Shown here in pieces: positions 23,771-34,908 of a stretch of 64,000 nt of DNA. The stretch is from positions 124,001 through 188,000 of the forward strand of contig JAVXUO010001879.1 in assembly GCA_033065855.1 (NCBI GenBank), written 5' to 3'. Each line of letters starts with the position of its first letter. The stretch's first letter is position 1. A program made the translations under genes and the position numbers. Origin of the DNA: Escallonia rubra (taxonomy: Eukaryota > Streptophyta > Magnoliopsida > Escalloniales > Escalloniaceae). The notes beneath the pieces were generated by a model that was given only the letters and a program-made list of their open reading frames with translations, ran no database searches and was not told the origin of the DNA.

Positions 23771-24929
23771 AGAGTAAATTGCACCAATGGCCACTGAACT
23801 ATGACCTATTTTTCACTTAAGTCACCCAACTTTATTTTGTGCCATTTTGGCCACTAGACTATCAAATCTGACCGATTTCACCACTCCGTCTGCCAGTGTT
23901 AATTTCTCTCTGTTAAATGGTCATGCGCCGTGCACATGACCATTCAAATTAGGGGTAATTTCGTCCCTTCTTGTAAATCGTTCCCATAACTGACATTACC
24001 CTCTCATTTCCCTCCTTGTCATTTCATCATGGATAGGAGGAGCTTCAGAAACTGCTGTGCTTGATACCTCAAGAACTACAGAAAAGCTTCCACTTGTTGA
24101 CACATTAATTATCACTACCCAAAGATCTTCCGTCTTCTGTAGGGAAAAATGTAACTATTTCCTGTCCACCAAAGTCGCTAGATGTAGGTTCCGCTGCGGC
24201 AGGACAAGAAATGATATGTGCCTTAGTTTTTACTCCAACCGATGCCGGCTAATGCGAGGAAGACGTCAAGAAAGGTGTAGAAACACGATGGGGATGTTTG
24301 TGACTGAAGCGGTAGGGGCCCCCAGCGCCGCCGTGCTTCTCGCCGTCGGTTATTTCGTGGGTGTGCTTATGGTGTTCAGGGCTATGGGAAGTTTGCTTCT
24401 GCTCTTCGACCACAATCACCACCGTCTTCCTCCAGACCCACAAAGATCATCAAAATCCAATCACTTTCAGCCATAAAAACCACCACATCACAACTCAACC
24501 ACCGCCGGTCATCGATCCATGCCGTCACTGACACCCCGCTTGCCCAATCTCCGCTTCTTCGTCAATCCAACCCAAAAATTAGCCCATTCTACGTCATCGA
24601 AAGCCTCACCCATTGCCCCCTAACATGACGCGGAGGCTGATCTGATGGAGGTAGATCGCTGTGTGAGAGGGAAGGAGAGGGAGAGAGAGAAAAGAAAGAT
24701 AGAGAGAGAGAAAAAAGAGGGATTGGTGGGGAGGGACAGTTTTGCCCCTGCTTTGATGGGGCATGTGCTCGTCATGTGACCATTTAACGGAGAAAGTGTA
24801 ACCCTAACTGACAGAATGACTTGATTGAACAAAAGTGTGAGTCCAGTGACCAAATCGACACAAATTAAAGTTTAGTGACTTAAGTGAAAAATGGGTCATA
24901 GTTCGGTGGTGATTGGTGCAATTTACTCT
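23771..24929. mobile_element. Long-TIR (~180-200 bp) non-autonomous DNA transposon
   Basis: The left end AGAGTAAATTGCACCAATGG and the inverted right end (ATTGGTGCAATTTACTCT) begin terminal inverted repeats that can be followed for nearly 200 bp (23771-23970 against 24760-24929). AAAGATA directly flanks both ends (23764-23770 and 24930-24936), giving a 7-8 bp target duplication that suggests a hAT- or Mutator-like superfamily. The interior (23971-24759) contains a plus-strand start (ATGGATAGGAGGAGC, about 24029) quickly closed by stops and a cysteine-containing stretch near 24140-24200. I cannot assign that to a family. Confidence 0.75.
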
Positions 24930-24936
24930 AAAGATA

Positions 24937-25796
24937 AACACCGGTCGGGTCGATCTAGGTTGATTCAGGGCTAGGGTCGAATCAACAATGAGGGTTGTAA
25001 TTGTTGAAGGCAAAACCCATTGAGCCAGACCTAACCTGGCCAACCAACCCATGGACAGGCCTAAATGCAGAATACCAGTGGCTCTGTATTTCCTTCTGGA
25101 AATGAGGAGTTTCACAGCAGTATGACTGTACATCTTCGGAATTGCATCTTTTACATTTTTCAAACTCAATTAGAGTTATTTGCTTATAATGTTTTTAGTT
25201 GGATGTACAGCTGACTTCTTTAATTACGTTTCAGGAAGTATTTTCCCTTTAATTGTAGCATGTAACCATAACTTTGTGAACGAAAGACCATATATATCGG
25301 CTAACTACGCAATTCTAAGAAATACACATACCAGCTCAACCACTGTTGCACATGCGTGGGAAGAAAGAAGAGTATCCACAGATCATGACATAATGACATC
25401 AAATATTATCTATCCATCATGTCAATTTTATAGAATTATCATTTCCCTGATTCAGATGTCAACGTTACCTTTTTAATTTAGTTCCAAAATAACGAAAACA
25501 TCAGTCTGAAGTCAAATGCAGGGCCACACATTCCAACCTCAAAGACAACAATCTTTTAACCATGCTGAAAGCTTCAATCGACCATTATATGATGGATAAC
25601 AGGAAGGAATCAACTACTACTATTCAAGATAATGTATAACGGGGGCAATGCATTAAGCGAAGAGAACTTCCGCCACTACATGATTGAAGCAGCACGCGCA
25701 TTAGATGCAACTCCCAGGAATTACAAGAGTACCAAATTGACAAAGTTAAAGAGTTCTAATCTGGGCAGTAACGAATAGACTTATACAAACTCCACC
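24937..25796 (-). other. Downstream region and 3' UTR of the SmF gene
   Basis: Sequence immediately beyond the SmF stop codon (25797-25799) on the minus strand. No other gene seen. The transcript end cannot be fixed, although several A/T-rich signals occur between 25480 and 25640. Confidence 0.4.
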
Positions 25797-28700
25797 TCAG
25801 TCGCGATCAGCCTCTTCTATTTCCTCATCCTCCGGAACACCGCGTAGATACAGAACATTATTGCATCTGCAGAAGCAATAGGCAGAAAGTTAGATTTAGT
25901 AACTAGTAAGTAGTATCTACAGTGATAACAAATGACTATGTAAAAGGCCTTGTACACAAAATGCAATCTCAATCGAAGTTGTTTCCAGGAAAGACTTGTT
26001 CGACTTCATGGAAAAAAGTCAATATGCAAAAACTTTAAAGTTAAGACGGCAGGAAACATGATAACTTTAGGCAGTCGTTTCCTCTTAATTAGTTAAGCCC
26101 ACTGGACGTGTATTTGTGTGACGGAAAGCACCTTGCTTTCAGTGTTCCGGTGTACGAGGAAAAAGGTATTAAACCACTCAATTTAACAGTAAATTCCTAA
26201 AAGCCTAATCAGCTACTCTAATATACACCCCCTGTTTCACAATTTCCTCCTATTCCTTTTGGGGATGATGCTAAAGTGCCAGTGTTACCCTTTAAATAGA
26301 GAGCAATCTCTATGAGAGATGCATAAGCTCTATTACAGCAGAAGAAAAAAACCAGTAAGCACAATCGTCGCAGCCAAACAAGTTCTACTACACCTCCACC
26401 AACTTCAAAAATCATCAGCCAGCAGGCTACCACCAACCTGCAACGCTGTAATACTGCGAAGAACAACCCTATCCAGATCCACAACAAACTTCAGATCTAG
26501 TGAAACAAATCTCCACTGAGATTGGCCCATACTGCTATGCATAGCCGACACATCCATTGGCTCAGATATGAAAAGAGCACACGCTCACAGTTCTATTAAC
26601 TTGAATTGTCAAAATTATCGATAACATGTTTGACTTCCAAATGAGGACAAAGTTACAAAATGGATACAGCAGTTAATGTGTAAATACCTGATCAAGATCT
26701 CTCCAAGATTCCCAGTGAATTGCCCGTCAATGTATTCTTCAGAGTTTGCCAACTGCAATCGAGGATCCATAAATAAGAAGATGGAAATCACAAAAAAATG
26801 AAATACCATGCCAGAAGGTACATTGCCAGCATTTATACAGAGACTGTGTGTGGGTGTAACAACTAATCTAAATAGTACTCAGCTTGTTTCATAATATTTC
26901 CCCCATTCCTACTTGTTATGTTTCAGAATTGTCACCTTTCTCAGTTCTAATGAAAGTAAATATAGCTTGGTGGATGCCATGCCAATTTATAATCTTTGAG
27001 CTTTTGGGTTCAAACTCTGAAGCATCGGTGCATCATTTACGCCGATATACCAGCACCGGAAGCGGGTGCGGCTGGGTGCGCACAAGGTGCGTGTCCAACC
27101 TTAATTAATATCTCAAATAATTTTCTGAATTCCAGATGCGGCTTGGACACAGCTGGACACCTACCGGGTACTTCAGGGACACACACACACAGAGAGAGAA
27201 GGAGGAGAACTAGGAAGCACCGATACCTCTCCTAGGTGGAGGGGTATGGTGTCCTAAACGGATGGACACCCCGACACCGGCCGACACGTGTCGGACACCT
27301 CTAATCAGTGTGAATTTTTAAAATTTTTTTTAATTTCCGACACCATGTCGGACACTTCATCGAGGAGTGTCGAACACTGCATGGAGAAGTGTCGGACTGT
27401 TTGGGGCCAATATGAGATTTTTTGAACTAATTTCGGGGGTCAATCTGTAATAAATAGAATATATGGGGCTCTTTTCCAAAAAACTACTAAATATGCCCTA
27501 ATCTGTTAGAGCCATTACCGTCTCTCTCTCCTCACAGCTGCTGTCTGTCGACCACAACAAAGCCATCAAGGGCTGTCGCCGGATCTCTTGCTGCTGTTGC
27601 CGAAAGATCTCGCCGCCGTCGCCGAGAGATCTGGCGATTGCTGTCTCCGAAGATAACGAAGCCATCAACGGCTGTTGCGGCTGTCGCCAGAGGTCTCACC
27701 ACTATCGCCAAGGGATCTCGCCCCCGTCGCTGACCAACAGCTGCCTTTCTTCTCTCTGTACCGTCGACTCTCATTTCTTTCCTTTTTTTTTTTTCACTGT
27801 GGTACATATCTGTAGAACACCGAACCACTATGTTTTAGTGTTGTGGGAACATTTTTTGTTAAATATTTGATATTTGAGTTAGTTTTTTGTCCTGTACATG
27901 ACCAAATAAATGTTGCTTGTATATTTAACAGCCCCTTAACACTTAACAGGTTTCCCTTATTGACAATTTGACATTAAAATTTAAAGTATACATGAAATTC
28001 AAAAATTGGTGTCTAGGCAAGGTTGTTGGAACCTTGCTCCCATCTTACTTTTTTCTCTTTATCCTGTATTTGAATTCCTTGTTTTGGCAGTTCTTCATTA
28101 TTGTTTGCTATTTTAGATTGTGGAATGTATTGGATATATATATATATTAAAAAAATAGCGGTCTCCTGCGGTGTCCAAAATCTTATTTTTTTGGAAATTC
28201 CGGTGTCCCGGTTGGTGTCGGTGTCCGACGCGGTATCCGTATCCATGCTACCTAGGAGGAGAAACAGCAGCCATCCAATACCTTAGGTAGCGGCGACGAC
28301 CAGAGACCGATTGAGACTGACCATTGAAAGAGATGTCGATCCCTGTTGTTGATCCAGCAGTAGCAGCGGCATCCAACAAGAGGAAGAAGAAGATGAGGGG
28401 TCAAGTACATCTGTTTTTGTCGATGTGTTGGTTCTGTAACCCATAATCAACACAGGCTTGAATGCATGTGGTCACTCAGTAGCCATACCAGCAAACACAG
28501 AGTTAGGAGTTCTTTCTTCCTCTCCCGTATCACACCTTTCCCTCTCGGTCGAGTTACTCTCGTCACGACAGCCATATGGAACTAAATCTTGTCCCTACTT
28601 TCTAGTAAGGCACCCATTATCAGCCTAAATGTTTCATAGAATTACTGGTAACACCAGAACTAATACAATCTTTTACTAGAGTCAGCTATACAATTTTCGA

Positions 28701-31700
28701 TAATTCCAAAACAGCCCATCAGTCCAAAAACCCGCTCACTAATTTTGTTGGGAAGACAAAAAAAATTTCATAGAGACATAATTTATTAAATAGACTAAAT
28801 TAGTCGTATCCCCGCTACATCCGTATCCTGTACTTTTCAAAACATGACGTATCCGCACCCGCATATGTGCTTCCTAGGGTTCAAATCTCACCCGTATATG
28901 TGCACAGGAAGTAACTCCAGTTACCAGCTATCCATGTGCATGATAAAGTATCATTGCTAAAATTAGTATTGCAAAAGTAAATTTGGAATGTGAAACTTTT
29001 GTATAAGCTTATCTGAAAAGATATGAAGCAGCAATGTATATCAACATAGAAACTGTATACATAGACAACAATGTTACTAATAAATCAGGGTTGTGGATAC
29101 TTACCTGCAAGTTCATGTAGGAATCCACTGAGACAAGAAAACCTAAACGAAAAACCCCATAAAAAAATTAGCATCATTTCAGATGACAAGGGTATGAGAC
29201 TGTGAGAAAGAGGATGGGGGCAGAATGCAATTAGTACCTTTGTATTCCATCCCCCACTTGAGTTTCACAATGACAGGCTTTCCAGTCAAGTTGTTCAAAA
29301 ATGGCTTGGGATTAACCGGTACACTCTACATAATTCAAAACAAATTATGTGCAACAAAATTTTTCAAAGGGAATAAAGTAAAAACAAACATTTCAAAACA
29401 TGCATTACCATAGTAGATTACATATACCTAAAACTTTATCTTAGTGTGGCATAACCAGGCAATTCAGTCTAGTGCAAATAATTAAGAACAAAGACACAAC
29501 CAGGCAAAGGCGTAGAAAGGTTCGAGATGCAAAACATATAAGCTATCCCAAACACAAAACATTAAGACTGAACTCCCCCTTTTATCTTTGCACCCTGCAT
29601 GAATGATGATGCTAGCAGCATTTTTGTCAGAGCAACTAACCAAGTTTCCAGTGAAACATTTCTTAGAAATATTATTGATGCAAAAATCATGCAATTAAAG
29701 AATATGTGTATTCCTGTAATTTGCTCAGTGTTCAATACATTGCTGTTGAATCAGGTAGGGAGTAGCATTTCTGAAATCCAATCTAAGTGCCATATATAGC
29801 TATATAATTCTTATCCTGTCCAAGAAATATTTCCAATACCAATCCACTGAAGATTGCAGCCCGAAAATTTTATTCTTAAACTAGGTACGGGTGTAGGGAA
29901 AACTCATCCATGCTAAGCTAACGACGCCCATACCTACATTGTAAACCCTTTATTTGAAAACATAACGCCGTGGGACAAGTTCTAAACATATGTTTCCGAA
30001 GTAACGCCAATTTTTTTTATTACGACAACCGAGTTAGGAAAAAAAATATAAGCAACCATATTTTTCTCACCGCTCTCTCAGAAAAAAGTCAACATTGGCC
30101 ACCTCCACCTCAGATTCTAAGGATTTAGTATTTTCAAATCAAAGGATAACGCCATAATGATGAAAAGGGGCGTATAAACCAAATTCCAGGCATTATTAAC
30201 GACTGATATCATTACGCATCTTTCAATCATCTTACCAAAAATTAAGGCCATGCACAAAATAATCTCCATACATCTTACCTATATTCCACAAAAGTTTCAA
30301 TATAGCCCCAATGGAAACCCTAGCTGAGAAAGGGTTCAACTGAAACTTCTATGTGCTGCACTCTGTGCATAAAACACCAGATAATACGCGAGTACTCTCC
30401 CCCATGGACAGCCCCCATTTTCTTTAAATACATGGCAATCATTGTGGGAATGTATCCCTACAAGGACTATTCTCCGGAAAATTCAAACCCAAGCAATTGG
30501 ATGTCCAACTCGGGCCTGTATGATATAATCGATCAATAGAAACACTCCACCTTTGAAATATATTCCATACATCTTACTAGATAGATATCATATTCATGGA
30601 ATACGATTCACTTTCAAGATGCCTTGGTGGTGAAATGGCAGACACGCGAGCCCGAAAATCCCGTAAACTACTTTCAAACAACCATGTTCAAACTCCTGCA
30701 GATCACTCTAAACCTCAGGCAGCTGGCCAACCTTTCCTTCGATTAAAACCCCCACTTAGTAAAAAAACGGCTTTGAGCCCTGTTGTCCCCTGCTTCTTTT
30801 GATCCTTTCGAATCTACGGCTGCCAGCTTCAATGCACACAAGATGTCTTGGTTTCAGTTCTAACTTACCTTTTCTTTTTTTCTGAACTTTGAAATCAGAC
30901 TTATCCTCAGACGGATAGATGAGTCCGTTCTCATACATGTTCTCGTGTGAGTTAGGTGCCAAACATGCTGCTCTGCTGGACAACTACAGAGGGCGGTAAA
31001 TGATGCAAGAAAGTGGTTTAATCACATCTCCAAGAATCAGACATTAGGGCACTTGATTCGAAGAAAAAAGCTCATTGTCCGTGCTCTTCTATCCAAAAGG
31101 TGCCTAGCTAGCTAAATTTAAGGCCCCCAAATTGGATTAAACCCTAACTACACTGCTCCAGTATTCTTCAGTTACCGGATGAATATGCCTTATCTCTTTG
31201 TACTGCATAAGGCTGCTATGTATGAAAACAGATGAGTTTCGTTATTGGAACGTGATTGCAATTACTAGGATAACTATGTATGAATATGCCTTGTCTCTTT
31301 GAATTTTTGCATATTCCTAGGATAACTTTAGTACATGTAAACGTTGAGTTTGCTGATTTTTGTTACTTCATGATTGCAATTATAGTTCAATTTAATGTTA
31401 ACACGTACTCTAATTTATCCTGCTAATTGGCAAGACGTCAAAGGGAAAATCTAATGGAATGAAGGTAGTAATTCAAGTAATATTGGAAATTGTTTCGTAT
31501 CACTCCAGGGAATGATGCCATTGCTTCATGCATATGTATTATCTGCATGCTACTTTTTGAAATTAGTAGGAGGTGATTGATTGTATGTTAAACAACAGCT
31601 GAGAGAATGGGAGTTAAACCCAAAATAGACATCCATTTGCAGGCATTACTATATCGTAGGAGCAGTAATTTAGGTTGACTCAGCATGTAAAGGCTGAGCC

Positions 31701-32908
31701 TGGCTCAACGTTCGAAGTTTTACAGCAGAATTAGGATAATATACACTAGAGCTTGAAGGTCACCATTCGATGGTGCTTCAAGCAATTGACTGCAGCTTGG
31801 TGTAGGTTAGATTGGGACACGGTTGATCCTTTAAGCTCTGGTGAATTCACCTCAATAACATTATGCATTTGACTTCATGCTTCAGGGTCAAAGGTTGACT
31901 ATTGCTGATATGCAGAAGAAAGAGCTTTTTGGGCGAATGAGTATGTTGTCTAGGAATTAAGTTGGTGGTGAGCATATTTTGAGGTTAAACCCAATTAGCG
32001 TATTATTTCTAACTATCTTTTAACGAGGCCAAGGCCACGCCTAAGGCCCAGGTACACCCAAACCCTCGTGTCATTTAAAATTCTGGCTAATAGTCTCCAC
32101 TTGCATCACTCAATGACAATTACAATAAATGGATGACACAAAAATGTGCGCCACGCCAAAAAGATGCACCATCTTCAGAGTGTCACGTGTTCTCTTCCTT
32201 TGGCTCCCTAGTTTTCCTCTTCGACTATATAACCATCCCCGCGACAAATTAACCAAAAATAAACAAATAAAAAATAATCAGAATAAGTATGGAGTTATCA
32301 AGACAAATTGCTCCAATAGACTTAGATCAGTGTTCTTTATAAATCAATACCCGTTGTTCCTATAGTATTCAATATCGGAATATAGTTCGTAAAATGTGCA
32401 TTCTTTTCCATCTCAAAGCATCCATAGAACTCACAAACAAATATCACTCTTACAAACAATTTACATCTTTTACCATTAGAGATCCAACAGGTTAAGCAAA
32501 ACCAAATCCTACCCACTCTAAACAACAAGCAAATGTCAATTAATGAACACTCATTTCGACCTATTCACATGAAAGACAGTCGTATGTAACCACACACAAA
32601 ACACCAATATAGCAGAGACAATACAAGGGGATGAGGCTGAATCCACACCCCCTTTGTTACTAAAGGGTTTTACTAAGTATATGAGAAAACAATCATGGGT
32701 TTTACGAAAATAATTCGTGGTGACCAAAACCTCAGTATTTTTTCTTCTCAAAAAGTCTCAAATCAATAATCAGAACCCTAACACTAAAATTCAAAAACCC
32801 TCAAATCCATATATGAGCATTCACTGCAGATCAGAATTACGGTCAACAAATAACAATGAAGGCGAAATTAGTGAGTCTATGGGTTAGGGCTTGAAAGAAA
32901 CTTACCAT
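25797..32908 (-). CDS. SmF: Small nuclear ribonucleoprotein F (SmF), five exons
   Basis: Core Sm protein, part of the heptameric ring around the Sm site of U1, U2, U4 and U5 snRNAs in the nuclear spliceosome. CDS exons on the minus strand: 32908-32906 (ATG only), 29325-29238, 29142-29105, 26752-26688, 25866-25797; total 264 nt, 87 residues. All introns are GT-AG with good sites (ATG|GTAAGT, AAG|GTACTA, CAG|GTAAGT, CAG|GTATTT; acceptors TGTAG, TTTAG, TGCAG, TGCAG). The protein starts [20 protein letters not shown]. Sm1 residues include [20 protein letters not shown] and Sm2 includes [20 protein letters not shown], with the usual acidic C-terminus. Length fits plant SmF (about 88). No disruption seen, so it is probably functional. 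Introns of 3580, 95, 2352 and 821 bp; the long ones hold repeats. Sm-family membership is certain; F rather than a paralogue rests on these motifs. Confidence 0.96.
27210..28877. mobile_element. Possible inverted-repeat element in SmF intron 3
   Basis: CTAGGAAGCAC at 27210-27220 and its inverse GTGCTTCCTAG at 28867-28877 bound about 1.67 kb. Each is followed inward by variants of GGATACG/GTATCC and GTGTCCG/CGGACAC words. A palindrome CCGACACGTGTCGG lies at 27281-27294, and another inverted CTACCTAGGA end at about 28246. Inside is CGCCG-rich sequence without a convincing gene. This looks like a degenerate DNA transposon, possibly two nested copies. Confidence 0.45.
29326..32905 (-). other. SmF intron 1 (3580 bp)
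   Basis: Runs from GTAAGT directly after the ATG to TATGTAG before codon 2. Apart from the tRNA-Leu-like fragment I see no element ends in it. Near its 5' end (minus strand, about 32885) it has CCCTAACCC, similar to the telo-box found in promoters and leaders of plant translation and RNA-processing genes. Confidence 0.6.
30621..30664 (+). pseudogene. Fragment resembling plastid tRNA-Leu 5' half
   Basis: GCCTTGGTGGTGAAATGGCA followed by GACACGCGAG matches the acceptor and D-arm start of plastid-type trnL(CAA) almost exactly; similarity ends around the anticodon stem (CCCGAAAATCCCGT). No matching 3' half follows, so it cannot form a tRNA. It is either a small nuclear insertion of plastid DNA or the head of a tRNA-derived retroelement. 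Confidence 0.55.
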
Positions 32909-33130
32909 GGCTTGGAAAGGGTGAGGTCTGCTAAGAGTCGCAGAGAGGTCGGCGCTTCGGCTATCAAAAGTGAGAAAACCTAGCCGCTTGTATCTGAGGT
33001 TTGAAAGAAGAGTATAAGCAAGACTTTAGAAAAGGGAGAAGAGAAAACAAATGGCCAAAAGCGGACGGGACGGGAGCTTCGGAGCGGCGCCTTTTTCAAA
33101 GCGGCTCCGTCAGGCTTGATTTTAGAGTGT
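32909..33130 (-). promoter_or_regulatory. 5' UTR and probable promoter of SmF
   Basis: Upstream of the SmF ATG on the minus strand. No clear TATA box is present, as is common for housekeeping genes. The transcription start is not determinable from sequence. Confidence 0.4.
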
Positions 33131-33185
33131 TTTTGAAACCATTAAATTAATTGATGGAATTTCATTTTAAATTTTCAAATTTTGT

Positions 33186-33809
33186 TGTTTGGAACATTAA
33201 AAAAAATGAATTAGATTTCATGGAATTTGACTGAATTTGTTTCTTTAGTGTAAAATCCGATAAAAAAATTGTCGGATTTCATGAGATTTCGATTTACTTG
33301 AATTAAAAGTAATTATTTACATATCTTACCTTTTTTTTTTCTGGATCTCTCCAACAATGAACTAACCACTACCATTTTCATTGTCGCTACTGCTACACCA
33401 CTTTTACTACCACCACCGGTATCACTATTACCACCACCACCGGCATCACTACCACCACCGGTATCACTATTACCACCACCACCGGCATCACTATTGGCGT
33501 CAGTTGACAACACCAGTTACACCTTGTTACACCTCAATACCACCACTACCATCGTTACCATTACTTGACCACCCCACCACTTCCACCGTCGATGTTGCTA
33601 TCCCGTGCAGTGTTGCTGCCACCACCACCACCACCACCATGTGGTGACATTAGCACATTTGAAACCACTTACCGTAATTTATTTTTCATCGTAAGTCAAT
33701 GATATAATTGTCTAAAAATTTATTACCTTTCTATTTTATTTGTTCTCCAAACACAAATTTGGAATTCCGTGATTTGAATTCCCTTTCGTTCCAACCAAAA
33801 AATAGTGAA
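33186..33809. mobile_element. Possible MITE-like inverted pair around a trinucleotide repeat
   Basis: TTGTTTGGAACATTAAAAAA near 33185 and CCTTTCGTTCCAACCAAA near 33783 are roughly inverted. AAATTCC/GGAATTT words near each suggest a Harbinger- or hAT-like element of about 620 bp. The match is weak and no target duplication is seen. Confidence 0.25.
33360..33645. repeat. (ACC/ATC)n low-complexity repeat
   Basis: Repeated CACCACCGGCATCACTA- and CACCACCGGTATCACTA-type units give a degenerate 24-36 bp tandem pattern at 33410-33500, followed by CCACCACCACC runs. ORFs on both strands here are repeat products. Confidence 0.85.
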
Positions 33810-33889
33810 TTGAATTCTAAATCTGAAATTCAAATCCTAAAAAAATTGGTTTCAATTCAACTAAAACAAGAAAATAAACATAATACACA

Positions 33890-33926
33890 AATCTATATCT
33901 ATATCTATATCTATATCTATACTGCT

Positions 33927-33972
<46 letters not shown>
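33890..33972. repeat. (TATATC)n and (TA)n microsatellites
   Basis: Hexamer TATATC repeats at about 33890-33920 and an uninterrupted TA run at about 33931-33972. The TA run directly precedes a Helitron-type 5' terminus. Confidence 0.95.
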
Positions 33973-33975
<3 letters not shown>

Positions 33976-34051
33976 TACTTATAAAAGTTTGAATAGATGT
34001 AAATCATTTTTTGGACGAAAATACCCTTAAATAATTTTAAATTTTCATAAA
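33973..34051 (+). mobile_element. Helitron 5'-end fragment
   Basis: TACTACTTATAAAAGTTTGAATAG with following TGTAAATCATTTTTTGGACGAAAATACCC resembles the 5' end of the Helitron family defined by 34052-34860 (TCTATACTACCTATAAAAGT). It runs into the 3' end of that Helitron, so it is only a fragment. Confidence 0.45.
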
Positions 34052-34523
34052 CTAGTATAGAGCACGTGCGTCGCACGTGGATATTGTCGAGAGTAATGTT
34101 TGAAATAGTATTATTATCTTTTTTTGGAATCAAAATAATGTAATTTAATTATGTTCTTATTTCTTTTGTGACTTGTTTTAGAAAAAATGTATATTTGATG
34201 TTCACAATTGTAATCAATTCAATGTTTGAAAATATTCTTCGTAGACTTCTAAATTGAAGAAATGTTGGATGGTACTACTGAAAATAAAAGCAAATTAAGA
34301 AATTAAAAGAATAAATCTATGTCTTTATTTTTGTAATTTGTTAAATTGGTTTATGGTTAAGATTTGTAATTTTCAAGACCAGATGCTTTGCATTTCATCA
34401 ATAAGAAATACAAAACACCCCGTCTTCAACTGTAATAACCGAACATATTTTCAGTTCAAATTGGCACCATATTTAAGCCTTGTCTTTTTATGCATATTTA
34501 ACCCTTTTTCATTTTTTTTCTGT

Positions 34524-34567
<44 letters not shown>

Positions 34568-34860
34568 GCGCACGCACATATATATTTTTTGTAACCACAC
34601 ATTTTGTTTCCCAATGTGTAAATGTAGGTTTAGATTAAATTTATGATCTAATGTTCATTAAACGCATTACAAAAAACTAATTAGGGAAGGGTATGGTTGT
34701 CATTGGAATAACTAACGCAGGGTAAAATCGAAAATGATTACAAAATTAGTAATTAATAATAGTATTTATGAAATGGTATGATTCTTATTGGAGTGATTAA
34801 CGAAGGACAAAAACAGAATAAAATAATTTACAAGATTCATACTTTTATAGGTAGTATAGA
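34052..34860 (-). mobile_element. Non-autonomous Helitron A
   Basis: On the minus strand it starts TCTATACTACC (34860) and ends CTATACTAG (34052), preceded by a GC hairpin (CACGTGCGACGCACGTG) about 8 nt before CTAG. The flanks are A before TC and T after CTAG, the A|T insertion rule of Helitrons, with no target duplication. Length 809 bp. No RepHel coding sequence, so it needs a helper. It contains a (TA)n run at 34530-34561. The same family occurs at 40048-51641 in the opposite orientation. Confidence 0.85.
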
Positions 34861-34908
34861 TAACATTCAATCTCAAGCTTTGTGGTTTGACTTCCTCGCT
34901 AACCCTTC

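Larger units (their letters stand above)
22493..25075. mobile_element. Possible outer inverted-repeat transposon holding several younger insertions
   Basis: CTAGGCCTATCCAATCCATGG near 22498 and, inverted, CCATGGACAGGCCTAAATGC near 25050 form an imperfect inverted pair of the AGGCCTGTCCATGGG type seen at ends of some plant DNA transposons. Between them lie the second SINE, a MITE and a long-TIR element. Target duplications were not found, so the enclosing unit is tentative. Confidence 0.3.

Noticed and set aside
24057-24476. 139-codon ORF in the long-TIR element as a zinc-finger protein
   Set aside because: The cysteines do not form a recognisable motif and the frame spans repeat-like sequence.
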